From assembly GCA_002841395.1 (NCBI GenBank), contig PGZM01000004.1, positions 135,842-199,841 of the forward strand: a DNA stretch of 64,000 nt, in the 5' to 3' direction. Origin of the DNA: Firmicutes bacterium HGW-Firmicutes-9. Lineage in GTDB: Bacteria; Bacillota; Clostridia; Christensenellales; CAG-138. The notes under the pieces were generated by a model. That model was given only the letters and a program-made list of their open reading frames with translations, was not told the origin of the DNA and did not search any database. Below, piece by piece: positions 9,653 to 19,053 of the stretch; the first letter of the stretch is position 1; every line of letters starts with the position of its first letter. The translations under genes and the position numbers were made by a program.

Positions 9653-10623
9653 ACGACGATTTCGTCTTGGAGGTCAAAGACCTAAAGAAGTATTATCCGA
9701 TCAAGGCCGGCATGTTTGGCCGCGTGGTGGGTCAGGTACGCGCCGTAGACGGCATCAGCTTCCGCATCCGCCGCGGCACGACGATGGGGCTGGTTGGCGA
9801 GAGCGGCTGTGGCAAAACCACGGTCGGAAAGACTGTTCTGCGTCTCAACGATAAGACGGCCGGCGAAGTGCTCTTCAAAGGCAAAGAGCTGTTCGATCTG
9901 AACCGAACCGAGCTGCGCAGAATTCGCCCGCAGCTGCAGATCATCTTCCAGGACCCGTATTCGAGCCTCTCTCCGCGTATGCCGGTAGGCGAGATCATCG
10001 GCGAAGCGGTGCGCGAGCATAAGCTCGTCCCGGATGCCGAGTTTGACGACTATATCACCAAGATCATGCGCGCGTGCGGCCTCCAGCCGTATCACAAGGA
10101 TCGCTATCCGCACGAGTTCTCCGGCGGTCAGCGCCAGCGTATCTGCATCGCCCGCGCGCTCGCGCTCAATCCGGACTTCATCGTCTGCGACGAGCCTGTA
10201 TCCGCGCTGGATGTTTCGATTCAGGCGCAGATCATCAACCTGCTGGAAGATCTGCAGTCCGAGTTTGGCCTGACATACCTGTTTATTTCGCATGATCTCT
10301 CGGTCGTGGAGCATATTTCCGACACCGTCGGCGTCATGTATCTGGGCGATATGGTGGAGTATGGCAACAAGAAGGATATCTTTGCAAAGCCGATGCATCC
10401 CTATACGCAGGCGCTGTTTTCGGCGATCCCGATGCCGGACCCCACAATAAAGATGAACCGCATCATCCTCGAAGGCAGCATTCCTTCGCCTGCGAACCCG
10501 CCGAGCGGATGCAAGTTCCATACCCGCTGCCGCGAGTGCATGGAGATCTGCAAGACCGTGCAGCCGCAGAAATATGAGGCGGGCAACGACCACTACGTCG
10601 TTTGCCACCTCTATGGAAAGTAA
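9649..10623 (+). CDS. Oligopeptide-type ABC transporter ATPase, DppF/OppF type
   Basis: A 324-residue ATPase. The ATG at 9649 is chosen because it forms an ATGA overlap with the preceding gene and sits behind GGGGGTGAG. Walker A (GESGCGKT) is at 50-57, the segment FQDPYSSLSPRM follows, then the signature FSGGQRQR and Walker B FIVCDEPVSALD. The C-terminal tail has the family cysteine motif (CKFHTRCREC). It forms the second half of the heterodimeric motor with the upstream ATPase. Only three bases separate its stop from the small membrane protein gene. Confidence 0.92.
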   Translation: MNDDFVLEVKDLKKYYPIKAGMFGRVVGQVRAVDGISFRIRRGTTMGLVGESGCGKTTVGKTVLRLNDKTAGEVLFKGKELFDLNRTELRRIRPQLQIIFQDPYSSLSPRMPVGEIIGEAVREHKLVPDAEFDDYITKIMRACGLQPYHKDRYPHEFSGGQRQRICIARALALNPDFIVCDEPVSALDVSIQAQIINLLEDLQSEFGLTYLFISHDLSVVEHISDTVGVMYLGDMVEYGNKKDIFAKPMHPYTQALFSAIPMPDPTIKMNRIILEGSIPSPANPPSGCKFHTRCRECMEICKTVQPQKYEAGNDHYVVCHLYGK

Positions 10624-10626
10624 GCC

Positions 10627-10902
10627 ATGACGCGGCGCGAAGAGCGGGAAAGCGTCTGGGAGGACGACGGACGCACCATCGTCAATATGAACGTCGAGGG
10701 AATGCCGGGTTACCGACGCGATCTGGACGTCCATGCGGGCGGACATGCGCCGGATCTGAAGAAACGGCGGGAGATGCCCTCCAATCGTGAAACCTGGATG
10801 ATCATGTGGGCAAGCATAAAATGGGCGTTTCTCTTTTCGGCCGGGTTTTCACTGATCATGGTGCTGTTCATCCTGTTCTGCATCAAAGTCTGGTTTGCTT
10901 AA
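10627..10902 (+). CDS. Small single-helix membrane protein ending the Opp-type operon
   Basis: A 91-residue protein. The first 60 residues are very hydrophilic and rich in Arg, Glu and Asp; residues about 66-90 form one hydrophobic helix ending in CIKVWFA. The ATG lies three bases after the ATPase stop, and a clear terminator follows, so it belongs to the importer operon. I do not recognise the family. A cytoplasmic N-terminus with a C-terminal anchor is predicted. It may be a transporter accessory subunit, but this is inferred only from position. Confidence 0.6.
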   Translation: MTRREERESVWEDDGRTIVNMNVEGMPGYRRDLDVHAGGHAPDLKKRREMPSNRETWMIMWASIKWAFLFSAGFSLIMVLFILFCIKVWFA

Positions 10903-10921
10903 TCTCAATCGTATCTAGTAA

Positions 10922-10955
10922 CAATGCGCGGAAGACTCTTCCGCGCATTGTTTTT
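10922..10955 (+). terminator. Rho-independent terminator of the Opp-type operon
   Basis: A 13-bp perfect stem (10922-10934 with 10938-10950) with a three-base loop is followed by TTTTT. It ends the operon that starts at 3183. Confidence 0.9.
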
Positions 10956-11084
10956 ACTTGTTGATCTTGCGTCTTTTTGGTACAAGCAAAGCGTTTTTGT
11001 CAGTCGACGAAGCCGCGATCGATCTGATAAAATGAAGATTAGAACTAATGCGTTATTCGATAGGCATACGCCGCAGGAGCAAGC

Positions 11085-12221
11085 ATGAAGAAAATCGCAA
11101 TCGTGTCAGATTCCTTCAAGGGATCGATCACTTCCCAAGAAATCTGCGATATCGTCGCAGAGGAAGCCGCGCGCTTCTTTCCCGCATGCGAAATTGTTGG
11201 CCTGCCTGTTGCAGACGGCGGCGAGGGAACGGTAGACAGCTTTTTGCAATGTATACCAGGCGAAAAAGTCGCGCTAGAAGTAGCGGGGCCGTATTTCGCG
11301 CGCATCCCATCGTTCTACGGCAGGTTTGGCGAAACTGCGATCATCGAGATGGCTGCCGCGGCGGGATTACCGCTGGTTGGTGACGCGATGAATCCCGTGC
11401 GCACGACGACGTACGGCGTAGGCGAACTCATGCGGCACGCGCTGGAGCACGGTGCAAAGCGCATCATCCTAGCGCTCGGCGGCAGCGCGACCAACGACGG
11501 CGGCTGTGGCGCGGCTGCGGCGATGGGCACGCGGTTTTTCGATGCGGCGGGAGAAGCGTTTGTACCGGTTGGAGGCACGCTTTCGAAGATCGCGCGTATC
11601 GACAACTCCGAAACAAAGCGATTGTTGAAAGGTGTAGAAGTCATCGCGATGTGCGACATCGACAATCCCATGCACGGTCAGCGGGGAGCGGCTTATGTCT
11701 TTTCCCCGCAAAAGGGCGCGGATGCGGAGATGGTGCGCTTGCTGGATAGTGAACTAGTCGCGCTGGATCAAGCCCTCTCGCGCGAGCTCAATGCAAGCGT
11801 AGCGGAGCTGCCCGGTGCGGGCGCTGCGGGAGCGATGGGCGCAGGCGCGGTTGCGTTCTTCGGCGCGAGACTAAACCCCGGCATCGAGACCGTGCTGGAC
11901 ACCGTGCGCTTTGAAGAGCGTATTGCAGGCGCGGATTTCGTGATAACCGGCGAGGGCAAGATCGACAGCCAGAGTCTGCGCGGCAAGGTCGTCATCGGCG
12001 TTTCCCGCCGCGCAAAAATGCTGGGCATTCCGGTGTTCGCCGTGGTTGGAGATGTCGGCGACGACATCGACGAGGCGTATCGCGAGGGAGTCAACGCAAT
12101 CTTCAGCACAAACCACCTTGCGATTCCATTTTCGGAAGCGAAGAAGCGCAGCGCGCTGGATTATCGCCTGACGATTGAGAATCTATTCCGTGCGCTGGCG
12201 GCGATGGAGAAAAAAGCATAA
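11085..12221 (+). CDS. Glycerate kinase (GarK/GlxK family)
   Basis: A 378-residue protein of the type-1 glycerate kinase family, which phosphorylates D-glycerate with ATP to 2- or 3-phosphoglycerate in the cytoplasm. Typical elements are the N-terminus IVSDSFKGSITSQE, the segment PVADGGEGTVD, the glycine-rich LALGGSATNDGGCGAAAAMG, and the C-terminal FVITGEGKIDSQSLRGK. Length fits the family. It stands alone between two terminators, with a possible -10 (TAAAAT, 11028-11033) upstream. A glycerate-releasing sugar route elsewhere could feed it; the hydroxypyruvate-isomerase-like protein at 49930 is one candidate link. Confidence 0.93.
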   Translation: MKKIAIVSDSFKGSITSQEICDIVAEEAARFFPACEIVGLPVADGGEGTVDSFLQCIPGEKVALEVAGPYFARIPSFYGRFGETAIIEMAAAAGLPLVGDAMNPVRTTTYGVGELMRHALEHGAKRIILALGGSATNDGGCGAAAAMGTRFFDAAGEAFVPVGGTLSKIARIDNSETKRLLKGVEVIAMCDIDNPMHGQRGAAYVFSPQKGADAEMVRLLDSELVALDQALSRELNASVAELPGAGAAGAMGAGAVAFFGARLNPGIETVLDTVRFEERIAGADFVITGEGKIDSQSLRGKVVIGVSRRAKMLGIPVFAVVGDVGDDIDEAYREGVNAIFSTNHLAIPFSEAKKRSALDYRLTIENLFRALAAMEKKA

Positions 12222-12226
12222 AACAC

Positions 12227-12259
12227 AAGCGCGGAAGCATATTGCATCCGCGCTTTTTT
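12227..12259 (+). terminator. Rho-independent terminator after glycerate kinase
   Basis: A 9-bp stem (AAGCGCGGA with TCCGCGCTT) and an 11-base loop are followed by a T-run. It lies between convergent genes and may also serve the minus-strand DUF2200 gene. Confidence 0.82.
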
Positions 12260-12283
12260 AGCTCAAATCAGTTTATGATGCAG

Positions 12284-12637
12284 CTACGCGCGTAAAATCT
12301 TATCCATGCTCTTGCCTTTGGCAAGCTCGTCGATGAGCTTATCAAGGTAGCGAATCTGCTTCATCAGTGGGTCTTCGATTTCCTCCACGCGGTAACCGCA
12401 GATCATGCCTGTGATCTGCTCACGCTTGGGGTTCAGTTTCGGCGCGCTGTCAAAGAACGCCGTGAATGTTGCGCCCCTGTCGAGCTGTTCCTTGAGTCCG
12501 TCTGCATCATAGCCGGTCAGCCAGAAGATGATCTCGTCTACTTCCGCCTTTGTGCGGCCTTTTTTTTCGGCTTTTAGGATATACAGCGGATACACATCCG
12601 CAAACGGCATCTGAAAAATGCGGGTGTTGGTTGCCAT
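12284..12637 (-). CDS. DUF2200 family protein
   Basis: A 117-residue cytoplasmic protein starting at the ATG at 12637 behind GGGGGGAAA. The N-terminus ([16 protein letters not shown]), the middle (IFWLTGYD) and the central SAPKLNP segment match the DUF2200 family, small proteins of unknown function common in Firmicutes. No membrane helix or catalytic motif is visible. It is monocistronic, convergent with glycerate kinase and divergent from the sensor kinase. Confidence 0.8.
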   Translation of the reverse strand: MATNTRIFQMPFADVYPLYILKAEKKGRTKAEVDEIIFWLTGYDADGLKEQLDRGATFTAFFDSAPKLNPKREQITGMICGYRVEEIEDPLMKQIRYLDKLIDELAKGKSMDKILRA

Positions 12638-12788
12638 AGCTATTTCCCCCCTTTGGAAGATAGTTTGATCATATCAAAACCTGTTCGCGCAGGGAAGAGA
12701 CAAGATCACAATCCCATGCCGGATCGCTTTTTCGCTTGACTTGGAAACGGGAGAGAATGCCGTTCTGTGCCGCCAAAATTGAATTTCC

Positions 12789-12817
12789 TTGCCCAATCTA
12801 CCCTTGATTGGTAGAAT
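12789..12817 (+). promoter_or_regulatory. Promoter of the first two-component system with an inverted repeat in the spacer
   Basis: TTGCCC at 12789-12794 and TAGAAT at 12812-12817 have a 17-base spacer. The spacer region contains the inverted repeat CCAATC...GATTGG (12793-12798 and 12806-12811), placed where a regulator could bind between the two promoter elements. The kinase start codon is 34 bases downstream. Confidence 0.5.
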
Positions 12818-12850
12818 GGTTAAGTAACATTCAGCAAAGGAGGTGCAGCC

Positions 12851-14593
12851 GTGAAGCGCGTTCGTTCCGCAAAGAAGAGCTTGATTAAGTATTTTTTGAT
12901 CCTGCTTTTGATTACGCTGCTGTGCCTCGTCTCCTACGGCCTCTATTCCGTCTGGATGTATGAACAACAGCTGATCTTCAGCAATCAGGCTGCGCTGGAC
13001 GTCTACTCCAACAGCCTAATCTACGAGCTGCAGGACCTGACCTCGTTCAATCAATCGATCTATTCCAGCGACACCGATTTTCGGCTGCTTGCCAACAAAG
13101 CGGATACGCTGACCGACGATCAAAAGATTTTACCGCAATATAACTTGCGCAAGTTGATGAACAATCGCGTGCCGAACGCCGGCGCGATCTTTCTGTTCAA
13201 TAAATCCCGTTCCGAGTTTTTCTATTGCTTCGGGCCAAACTTCATGGGCGGCATCTTCAAACCGCAGATGATGCAATATATGAGCCAGATCTGTGAGGCA
13301 TGGCTCGAAGGCAACCAGACGGATATGATGCGTTGGACTGCGTTCTCCGATGAAGACACCGTGCTGATGATGAACGCCTACCGCCTAAACGATCTATATA
13401 TCTGCTCCATTCTCGATTTAAACGCGTTCATCGGCGAGCACACCGAAGGCGTGGATTCGATCAAATACGCATTCTTCACGCAGGATCAGATCTTGACCAA
13501 CACGGATTACGCCGCGGAGCAGGGCATCACGCTCGAGATGATTCAGCAGGCGGATGCAAACCTTGTGAAGAATCTGAGTATCGGCAACATCATCCAATCG
13601 GACTACTATCCGGCGTTTGGCATCGGACTTTCCGGCATTATGTCGTTGCAGGGCATCTGGAGCTATTCTCGGATTTCCGTGATTTTATTTACGATCGTTT
13701 CCATCGTGGTCATCGGGCTGTTTCTCGTGATCTACGCGTTTATTTCGCGCATTCTGATCTTCCCGCTTGACCAGATCACCAACGCTTCGCGGCAGCTCTC
13801 CGGCGCGTCCGAGGTTGTGAAGACCGATCAGGAGAACTTGCTGGAGTTTTCCACCATCCGCGATGCGCTGGATCGTCTCGTCGAGCAGAAGGTACAGCTG
13901 GAGCAGGACAACCGCAACAAGACGCAGGAGACGGAGCATGCGCTCCTGCAGTACTATCAGCTGCAGACGCGCTCGCACTTCTTCCTCAACTGCCTCAAGA
14001 GCCTGTATCACATGTCCGAGCGCGGCGAGATCGAGAAGATTCGTCTGATGATTCTCGCGTTTTCCAACCATTTACGATACGTTTTCCATGACAATCTCCT
14101 GCTCGTGACGCTCAAGTCCGAGCTGGACGAAGCACAGGACTATTATCAGATCATACAGATGGATCGCGCGCATCCGTTGCTGCTTGACCTGGAGGTGGAT
14201 CAGACGCTTTTAGATTGCCGCGTCCCGCCGCTGGTCGTGCAGACGTTTCTGGAGAACTCCTACAAATACAACACCAACAGCAAGAAGTTCTTGCGCTTCA
14301 GCGTACAGATCGACCGCATCGAGATCGATGAGCGGCCATATCTCCGCCTGCGCCTGAGCGACAACGGCGCGGGATACAGCAACGAGGTGCTCAAGAAGCT
14401 TTCCGAGCCGGACGAGCAGTTTGAGCAGTATCATATCGGCATTAGCAACCTTAAGCGCAGGATGGCGCTGATCTATCAAAACGACTTTCAGGTGGCGTTC
14501 TTCAATGCGCCCAACGGCGGCGCATGCTCGCTGATCTATTTGCCATTGCAAACCGGCGAAGGGAGGCAAGAGAATGAACGTACTGATCGTTGA
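12851..14593 (+). CDS. YesM-type sensor histidine kinase
   Basis: A 580-residue membrane kinase behind an AAAGGAGGTG ribosome site. A helix at about residues 14-36 and another at about 275-300 bracket an extracellular sensor region of about 235 residues. A HAMP linker follows, then the His_kinase (PF06580) box, here with HFFLN in place of the usual HFLYN, and a HATPase_c domain with LRLSDNGAGY and GISNLKRRM. It autophosphorylates and passes phosphate to the response regulator encoded by the overlapping next gene (20-base overlap). Family members sense extracellular sugars or binding-protein complexes. The nearby importers are likely targets. Confidence 0.9.
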   Translation: MKRVRSAKKSLIKYFLILLLITLLCLVSYGLYSVWMYEQQLIFSNQAALDVYSNSLIYELQDLTSFNQSIYSSDTDFRLLANKADTLTDDQKILPQYNLRKLMNNRVPNAGAIFLFNKSRSEFFYCFGPNFMGGIFKPQMMQYMSQICEAWLEGNQTDMMRWTAFSDEDTVLMMNAYRLNDLYICSILDLNAFIGEHTEGVDSIKYAFFTQDQILTNTDYAAEQGITLEMIQQADANLVKNLSIGNIIQSDYYPAFGIGLSGIMSLQGIWSYSRISVILFTIVSIVVIGLFLVIYAFISRILIFPLDQITNASRQLSGASEVVKTDQENLLEFSTIRDALDRLVEQKVQLEQDNRNKTQETEHALLQYYQLQTRSHFFLNCLKSLYHMSERGEIEKIRLMILAFSNHLRYVFHDNLLLVTLKSELDEAQDYYQIIQMDRAHPLLLDLEVDQTLLDCRVPPLVVQTFLENSYKYNTNSKKFLRFSVQIDRIEIDERPYLRLRLSDNGAGYSNEVLKKLSEPDEQFEQYHIGISNLKRRMALIYQNDFQVAFFNAPNGGACSLIYLPLQTGEGRQENERTDR

Positions 14594-16184
14594 CGATCAA
14601 ATCTCCGTGCTCAACAGCATACTCTCCGGCGTGCATTTCCGCGAGCTGGGTATTGATGTCGTGCGCGCGGCGACGAGCAGCGAGCAGGCGCTGGAGATCT
14701 TCTCGGAAATCCCGGTCGACATCATGCTCACGGACATCGAAATGCCCGGCGAGAACGGGCTGGAGCTCAACCGGCAGGTGCAGGCAAAATATCCGGACAC
14801 GCTGAGAATCCTGCTTACTTCGCATGCGGAGTTTGCCTATGCGCAGGAGAGCATCAAGCTTGGCTGCTTTGATTATCTGTTGCAGCCTGCGCCATATGAG
14901 GTCATCGAGGAGTGCCTGCGCCGCGCATTGCAGCACCTCTATCAGCAGCGAAAGCGCGAGCAGTTGCAGCAGTACGGACAGCTTCTGGAGACCAACGAAA
15001 CGGAACTGATGAATCATGTGGTGACGCAGCTCTTTTCTCGCATTCCGGAGGACGTGGATTCGTCGCTGGAGTTTCTCAACAAGATGGGGTATCCCATCCA
15101 CAAAGAGAAACGCGTTCAGGTGATCTTCATCAATGTGGAATCGTTCCGCAACTCCAACGAACCGATCTTTTCGGAAAAGGCGACGCACAAGGCGATCTCC
15201 AACGCGCTCAAGCAGGCAAACATGATCTACCCTGTGCTCAAACTCAGCACGGTCAATCGATTCCGCATTTTTGTGCTGGTGCTATTCTCTGCTACGGAGG
15301 AGGAGCTGATCCTCTCCAGCGAGCAGTATCAGTCGTTTTACGAGATGCTCTGCGCGCAGATGCCGGGCGAAACGATCGCCTGCTACGCGGGCAACTGGGT
15401 CGCCTGCAAGGACATACGCGACCAGATCAAGCTGATCCATCAATACATCGACGAGAATATCAACAACACAAGCGGCATCTACATGACATCCGGCCAGAGC
15501 ATCACGGCAAGCGCGAGCACCAACCTTGCCGAGAGCACGGAGCGCTGGAAGACGCTGATCGCCGCGGGACAAAAGCGCATTCTGGAGAGCGAGATTGAGT
15601 CGTTCTTAAGGAACATCATCGCCAACAGCAAGAATAAGTTTAAGTCGCTCTGCGAACTCCATCAGCAGCTGACGCACATCTTTCTGGGTTATTTCTACAA
15701 CAACAATGTGGATATGAGCGAGTTGTTTCATGAGGACTACACCTATACCGACTACATGGACAGCTTTAAGGATGTGGAGTCGCTCCGAAAAGGCGTGAGC
15801 TTCATGCTCAGCGCGATCGACAGCGCGCAGCGGCACAATATGCCAAAGAGCGATGTAGAACGCGCAAAGAGCTATATCGCGAGCAATATCGCAAGCCCGA
15901 TCACCGTGAAGGACGTTGCCGATCACGTCAACCTCAGTGCGGAGTATTTTACCAAGCTCTTTAAGCGCGAGACCGGACAAAACATCAAAGAATACATTGC
16001 GCTCTCCAAGGTGACGGCGGCAAAGGAGATGCTGGAGCATTCGAACATCTCCGTGGGGATGATCGCGCTGGAACTGGGATATTCTTACTTCTCGCATTTC
16101 ACACAGGTGTTTAAGAAGTATGAGAACATGACGCCAAGCGAGTATCGCAGCAAATATTCGTCTCTAACAGAGAAACAGACTTAA
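14574..16184 (+). CDS. YesN-type response regulator with AraC DNA-binding domain
   Basis: A 536-residue cytoplasmic regulator. The receiver domain (about 1-120) has the acidic pair in VLIVDDQ and the phospho-acceptor aspartate in MLTDIEMPG. A long linker or sensory region follows, and the C-terminal AraC/XylS domain (about 435-530) contains the two helix-turn-helix units (DVADHVNLSAEYFTKLFKR and IALELGYSYFSHFTQVFKK). The start overlaps the kinase gene by 20 bases, so the two are translationally coupled. Regulators of this kind usually bind paired direct repeats upstream of sugar ABC operons; repeats of that sort are seen at 20931-20959. Confidence 0.92.
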   Translation: MNVLIVDDQISVLNSILSGVHFRELGIDVVRAATSSEQALEIFSEIPVDIMLTDIEMPGENGLELNRQVQAKYPDTLRILLTSHAEFAYAQESIKLGCFDYLLQPAPYEVIEECLRRALQHLYQQRKREQLQQYGQLLETNETELMNHVVTQLFSRIPEDVDSSLEFLNKMGYPIHKEKRVQVIFINVESFRNSNEPIFSEKATHKAISNALKQANMIYPVLKLSTVNRFRIFVLVLFSATEEELILSSEQYQSFYEMLCAQMPGETIACYAGNWVACKDIRDQIKLIHQYIDENINNTSGIYMTSGQSITASASTNLAESTERWKTLIAAGQKRILESEIESFLRNIIANSKNKFKSLCELHQQLTHIFLGYFYNNNVDMSELFHEDYTYTDYMDSFKDVESLRKGVSFMLSAIDSAQRHNMPKSDVERAKSYIASNIASPITVKDVADHVNLSAEYFTKLFKRETGQNIKEYIALSKVTAAKEMLEHSNISVGMIALELGYSYFSHFTQVFKKYENMTPSEYRSKYSSLTEKQT

Positions 16185-16207
16185 GATAAACGCAAGTATG
16201 CGGACAA

Positions 16208-16245
16208 AAAGACACGGCAGACGATCTCTCGTCTGCCGTGTCTTT
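16208..16245 (+). terminator. Bidirectional terminator
   Basis: A stem of about 16 bp (16208-16223 with 16230-16245) with a short loop lies between the response regulator and the convergent serine hydrolase gene. A-rich and T-rich ends allow it to work in both directions. Confidence 0.82.
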
Positions 16246-16289
16246 CTCAGGAAGGAATCTGGTCGTTCTCTGCTCTGTAGGGGGAAGAA

Positions 16290-17801
16290 TCACACTTGTC
16301 GTATGGCAAGGCTTGTTTTGATCAGGTAGTTGTCTGCTTCATTTAAGCGCAGTTTTTTGGTTGTGATGGTGAGGCCGTCCGGCGACTGCGCGAAGACGAG
16401 AATCGTCTCAAACCAGCCGTTCAACCAGCGAATACGCATCTCCAGCGTGCCTTCCTCCGTCAGCCGTGCGGTGGCTGCAAAGGCGCCAAGCGCGGGGAAG
16501 GGTGAGGCGACGAATCGCTCCGTCAGCGAGCCATCGAGAGAGGCGCATATTTCTGCGCCGGAATCGAGCGAAAGGGTCAGCAATGTGGGGGTTATGCGCA
16601 GCGAGAAGCTGTGAATCGGATGGTCGTGCTCCGGCGTGCGAAACGCGGCGAACAGGTCTCCAACGCCCGGCGGCGCGACGGCAAACCAAGGATCAAACGT
16701 GTCGGTCTTCATCGTATACGTTCCGTCCCAGCTGGCATCCGGCAGCGTTTGACCGACTTCACCTGCGGGCAACGCCTGCGCCTTCTCCAGCGCGCGCAGG
16801 GCGGCTAAGTCGTCCTCTGCCGAAGGGAGCGGTTCGTCCTGCAGCTTGAGCAGCAGGTGCTCATAGAGCACGTCCAGCGTCTTCTGCGGGCCGAGCGGCG
16901 CAAACGCACCCTCGTGCAACGAGATCACGAGTTCTTTTTCCGGCCAGATGATGCCGTATTGCCCTTGTCCGCCGTCGAAACGGAACACGCCGGGGATGCT
17001 GCACGCCCAAAGCTGATAGCCATAGCCGCATCTGCCGTCCTTCTGCTCGGGCGCATACGGATTTTCGATCTGCACCGACAAGGCTTCTTTGAAAAAGTCT
17101 TCGTCCAGCACGCGTTCGCCGTTCCATGAGCCGCCGTTGCAATACAGCTGCGCAAGCCGAAGATTGTCTTCGGTTGTGGCAAACGTGCCCGGCTCGCCGT
17201 CGATGCCGTTTGGAAACTTGCACCAGACAAAACGGCTGGCATCGATGCCGATTTTTTCAAACAAACGCGGCGTGAGATATTCCTTCATGTTCTGCCCGGT
17301 GCGCTTGAGAATGATCGCGCCGAGCATGCAGGAACCGGAGGAGTTATACGCAAAGCGCGTGCCCGGCTCGTAGGCCATGGGCGTTGCGAAATAATTGCCG
17401 ATCCAGTCGCCAGTCATATCGGGGTGGCGTTCCATGCCGTTGGTCATGGTCAACACGTGGCGGATGGTGATGCGTCGCGTCCGCTCGTCGAGCTGCAGCT
17501 TGCGCTCTGCGATCTCGTCTGCAAAGATATCCGCCATGCGCTCGTCGAGGTGCAGTTTTCTCTCCTGCATGGCGATGCCGATTGCGGTTGCGGTATAGCT
17601 CTTACCGAAGGAATGATTGCTGTGCACGAGTTCCGCGCGATAGGGCGACCACCAGCATTCGGTGAATACCTTACCGTGGCGTGCCGCCATAAACCCGTTC
17701 ATGGTGGTGAGCTCGTGGTTCAGCGCGCGGATGCAGCCGGCTACCTGCCTGCTGCTGAGTCCGATTTCTTCCGGCGCGCAGCGTGGTAAATCCATCGTCA
17801 T
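16290..17801 (-). CDS. Serine hydrolase with beta-lactamase (class C/esterase) fold
   Basis: A 503-residue protein without a signal peptide. The beta-lactamase-related domain covers about residues 1-340, with the SxxK motif as S64-F-G-K67 and a YxN-like motif in FAYNSSGSCML. A C-terminal beta-rich domain of about 150 residues follows. Members are cytoplasmic esterases, D-aminopeptidases or penicillin-binding-protein relatives. Its ATG overlaps the MFS transporter stop by four bases, so the two are coupled. A role in de-esterifying a compound imported by that transporter is plausible. Confidence 0.82.
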   Translation of the reverse strand: MTMDLPRCAPEEIGLSSRQVAGCIRALNHELTTMNGFMAARHGKVFTECWWSPYRAELVHSNHSFGKSYTATAIGIAMQERKLHLDERMADIFADEIAERKLQLDERTRRITIRHVLTMTNGMERHPDMTGDWIGNYFATPMAYEPGTRFAYNSSGSCMLGAIILKRTGQNMKEYLTPRLFEKIGIDASRFVWCKFPNGIDGEPGTFATTEDNLRLAQLYCNGGSWNGERVLDEDFFKEALSVQIENPYAPEQKDGRCGYGYQLWACSIPGVFRFDGGQGQYGIIWPEKELVISLHEGAFAPLGPQKTLDVLYEHLLLKLQDEPLPSAEDDLAALRALEKAQALPAGEVGQTLPDASWDGTYTMKTDTFDPWFAVAPPGVGDLFAAFRTPEHDHPIHSFSLRITPTLLTLSLDSGAEICASLDGSLTERFVASPFPALGAFAATARLTEEGTLEMRIRWLNGWFETILVFAQSPDGLTITTKKLRLNEADNYLIKTSLAIRQV

Positions 17802-18988
17802 TTCGTGAGCCTCCCGTTTCTGCGCGCGAAGAAGAAATACGTCATCGCGAGCAGAATCAGCACGCCGCAGAGGATGAACACCGTCTGGTATCCGATAAGG
17901 CCGGAGATCTGTCCCAGAATCGCGCCCGCGACCATGGGGCCGAAGCCCTGACCGATGTCGCCGCCGAGGAAATAGGTGCTGGTGGCGACGCCGCTACGCT
18001 CACGACCGACATAGTTGATGCAGCCTGCCTGCAGCGATGGCTGCGCCGCGCCTTGACCGATGGCGCGGAGCAGGGAAGTGAGCAAAATCATCCAGAGTGT
18101 GTTGCTGCTGCTGAGCAAAAACATCGACAGCGCGGTGATGACCATGCCGGGGAACACGGTGTACTGGATGCCCTTTGCGTCCATGAGTTTTCCAGCAAAC
18201 GGGCGAATGATGAAAAGAAACACGGCGTACACGGTAAAATACACGCTGATGCCGGCGACGCCGCGTACATCGGCGTACATCACAAGGTATGCCGAGATGA
18301 TGCCGTTGACGAATGAAAGGGTCGAATAGGGTAGCGTAAAGGGCAGCGCGCGCGGCTCAATGAGGTCGCGCAAATTGATCTTGCGGTTCAGCGCGGGCTT
18401 CGGCTGATGTAGATCCTTCATGAAAAACAGCAGCACGCAGGTCAGCGCGGGCAGCGCTGCCGCCGCGATAAATGTCTCTTTCATGCCGAACGCGGTCGCG
18501 ATGGCGAGGCCAACCGCGGGGGCGCAAGCCGAGCCGATCAGCTGACTGATGCCCATATATCCGATGCCTTCACCCATCTTGTCCTGCGGGATAAAGCGGA
18601 TGATCAGGGATACCTGAACCGTACTGCCTACGGCGAATCCCAGCCCGCTGAGGATGCGAAAGATGAAGATCAGCGTAACATTCTTCGTAAAGGCGAAGCC
18701 AAGTAGGCCGATCGCCATGAGGATATTGCTCGCAACAAGCAGCCATACGTTGTTGAGGCGGTCTGCCATGAGGCCGCAGAACGGACGGCTGACGAGCGAG
18801 GTCAGCGAAAACAGACCGACGATAACGCCAGCCAGCGTAATTGTGATGCCGATTCCCGTGAGATACTTTGAAAGAATCGTCACCACCATAAAGAAGGAGA
18901 ACGAGCTGAGTGTTGCGATGAGCAACACCAGGATATATTGCTTGTTCCAGAGTTTTGCGGGGGTTGAGACCGGTTGTATTGTTTCCAC
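17798..18988 (-). CDS. Major facilitator superfamily transporter
   Basis: A 396-residue protein with about twelve predicted membrane helices in two halves. The cytoplasmic loop between helices 2 and 3 (RPFCGLMADRLNN) matches the MFS signature, and a similar RPFAGKLMDAKG motif appears in the second half. I read a GTG start at 18988 with GAGAGG upstream. It lies downstream of the minus-strand binding-protein gene, with a hairpin between them, and is translationally coupled to the serine hydrolase. Its substrate is unknown; it may be an exporter or importer of sugars or drugs. Confidence 0.88.
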   Translation of the reverse strand: METIQPVSTPAKLWNKQYILVLLIATLSSFSFFMVVTILSKYLTGIGITITLAGVIVGLFSLTSLVSRPFCGLMADRLNNVWLLVASNILMAIGLLGFAFTKNVTLIFIFRILSGLGFAVGSTVQVSLIIRFIPQDKMGEGIGYMGISQLIGSACAPAVGLAIATAFGMKETFIAAAALPALTCVLLFFMKDLHQPKPALNRKINLRDLIEPRALPFTLPYSTLSFVNGIISAYLVMYADVRGVAGISVYFTVYAVFLFIIRPFAGKLMDAKGIQYTVFPGMVITALSMFLLSSSNTLWMILLTSLLRAIGQGAAQPSLQAGCINYVGRERSGVATSTYFLGGDIGQGFGPMVAGAILGQISGLIGYQTVFILCGVLILLAMTYFFFARRNGRLTK

Positions 18989-19005
18989 AGAAGGTTCCTC
19001 TCAAA

Positions 19006-19031
19006 AGGCGAGGGCACGTGTGCCCTCGCCT
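19006..19031 (-). terminator. Hairpin after the minus-strand binding-protein gene
   Basis: An 11-bp stem (19006-19016 with 19021-19031) with a four-base loop is followed by TTTT on the minus strand. It lies between the binding-protein stop and the MFS start, so it is a partial terminator or mRNA-end stabiliser. Confidence 0.7.
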
Positions 19032-19053
19032 CTTTGTCATGGTTCGTTCGGGG

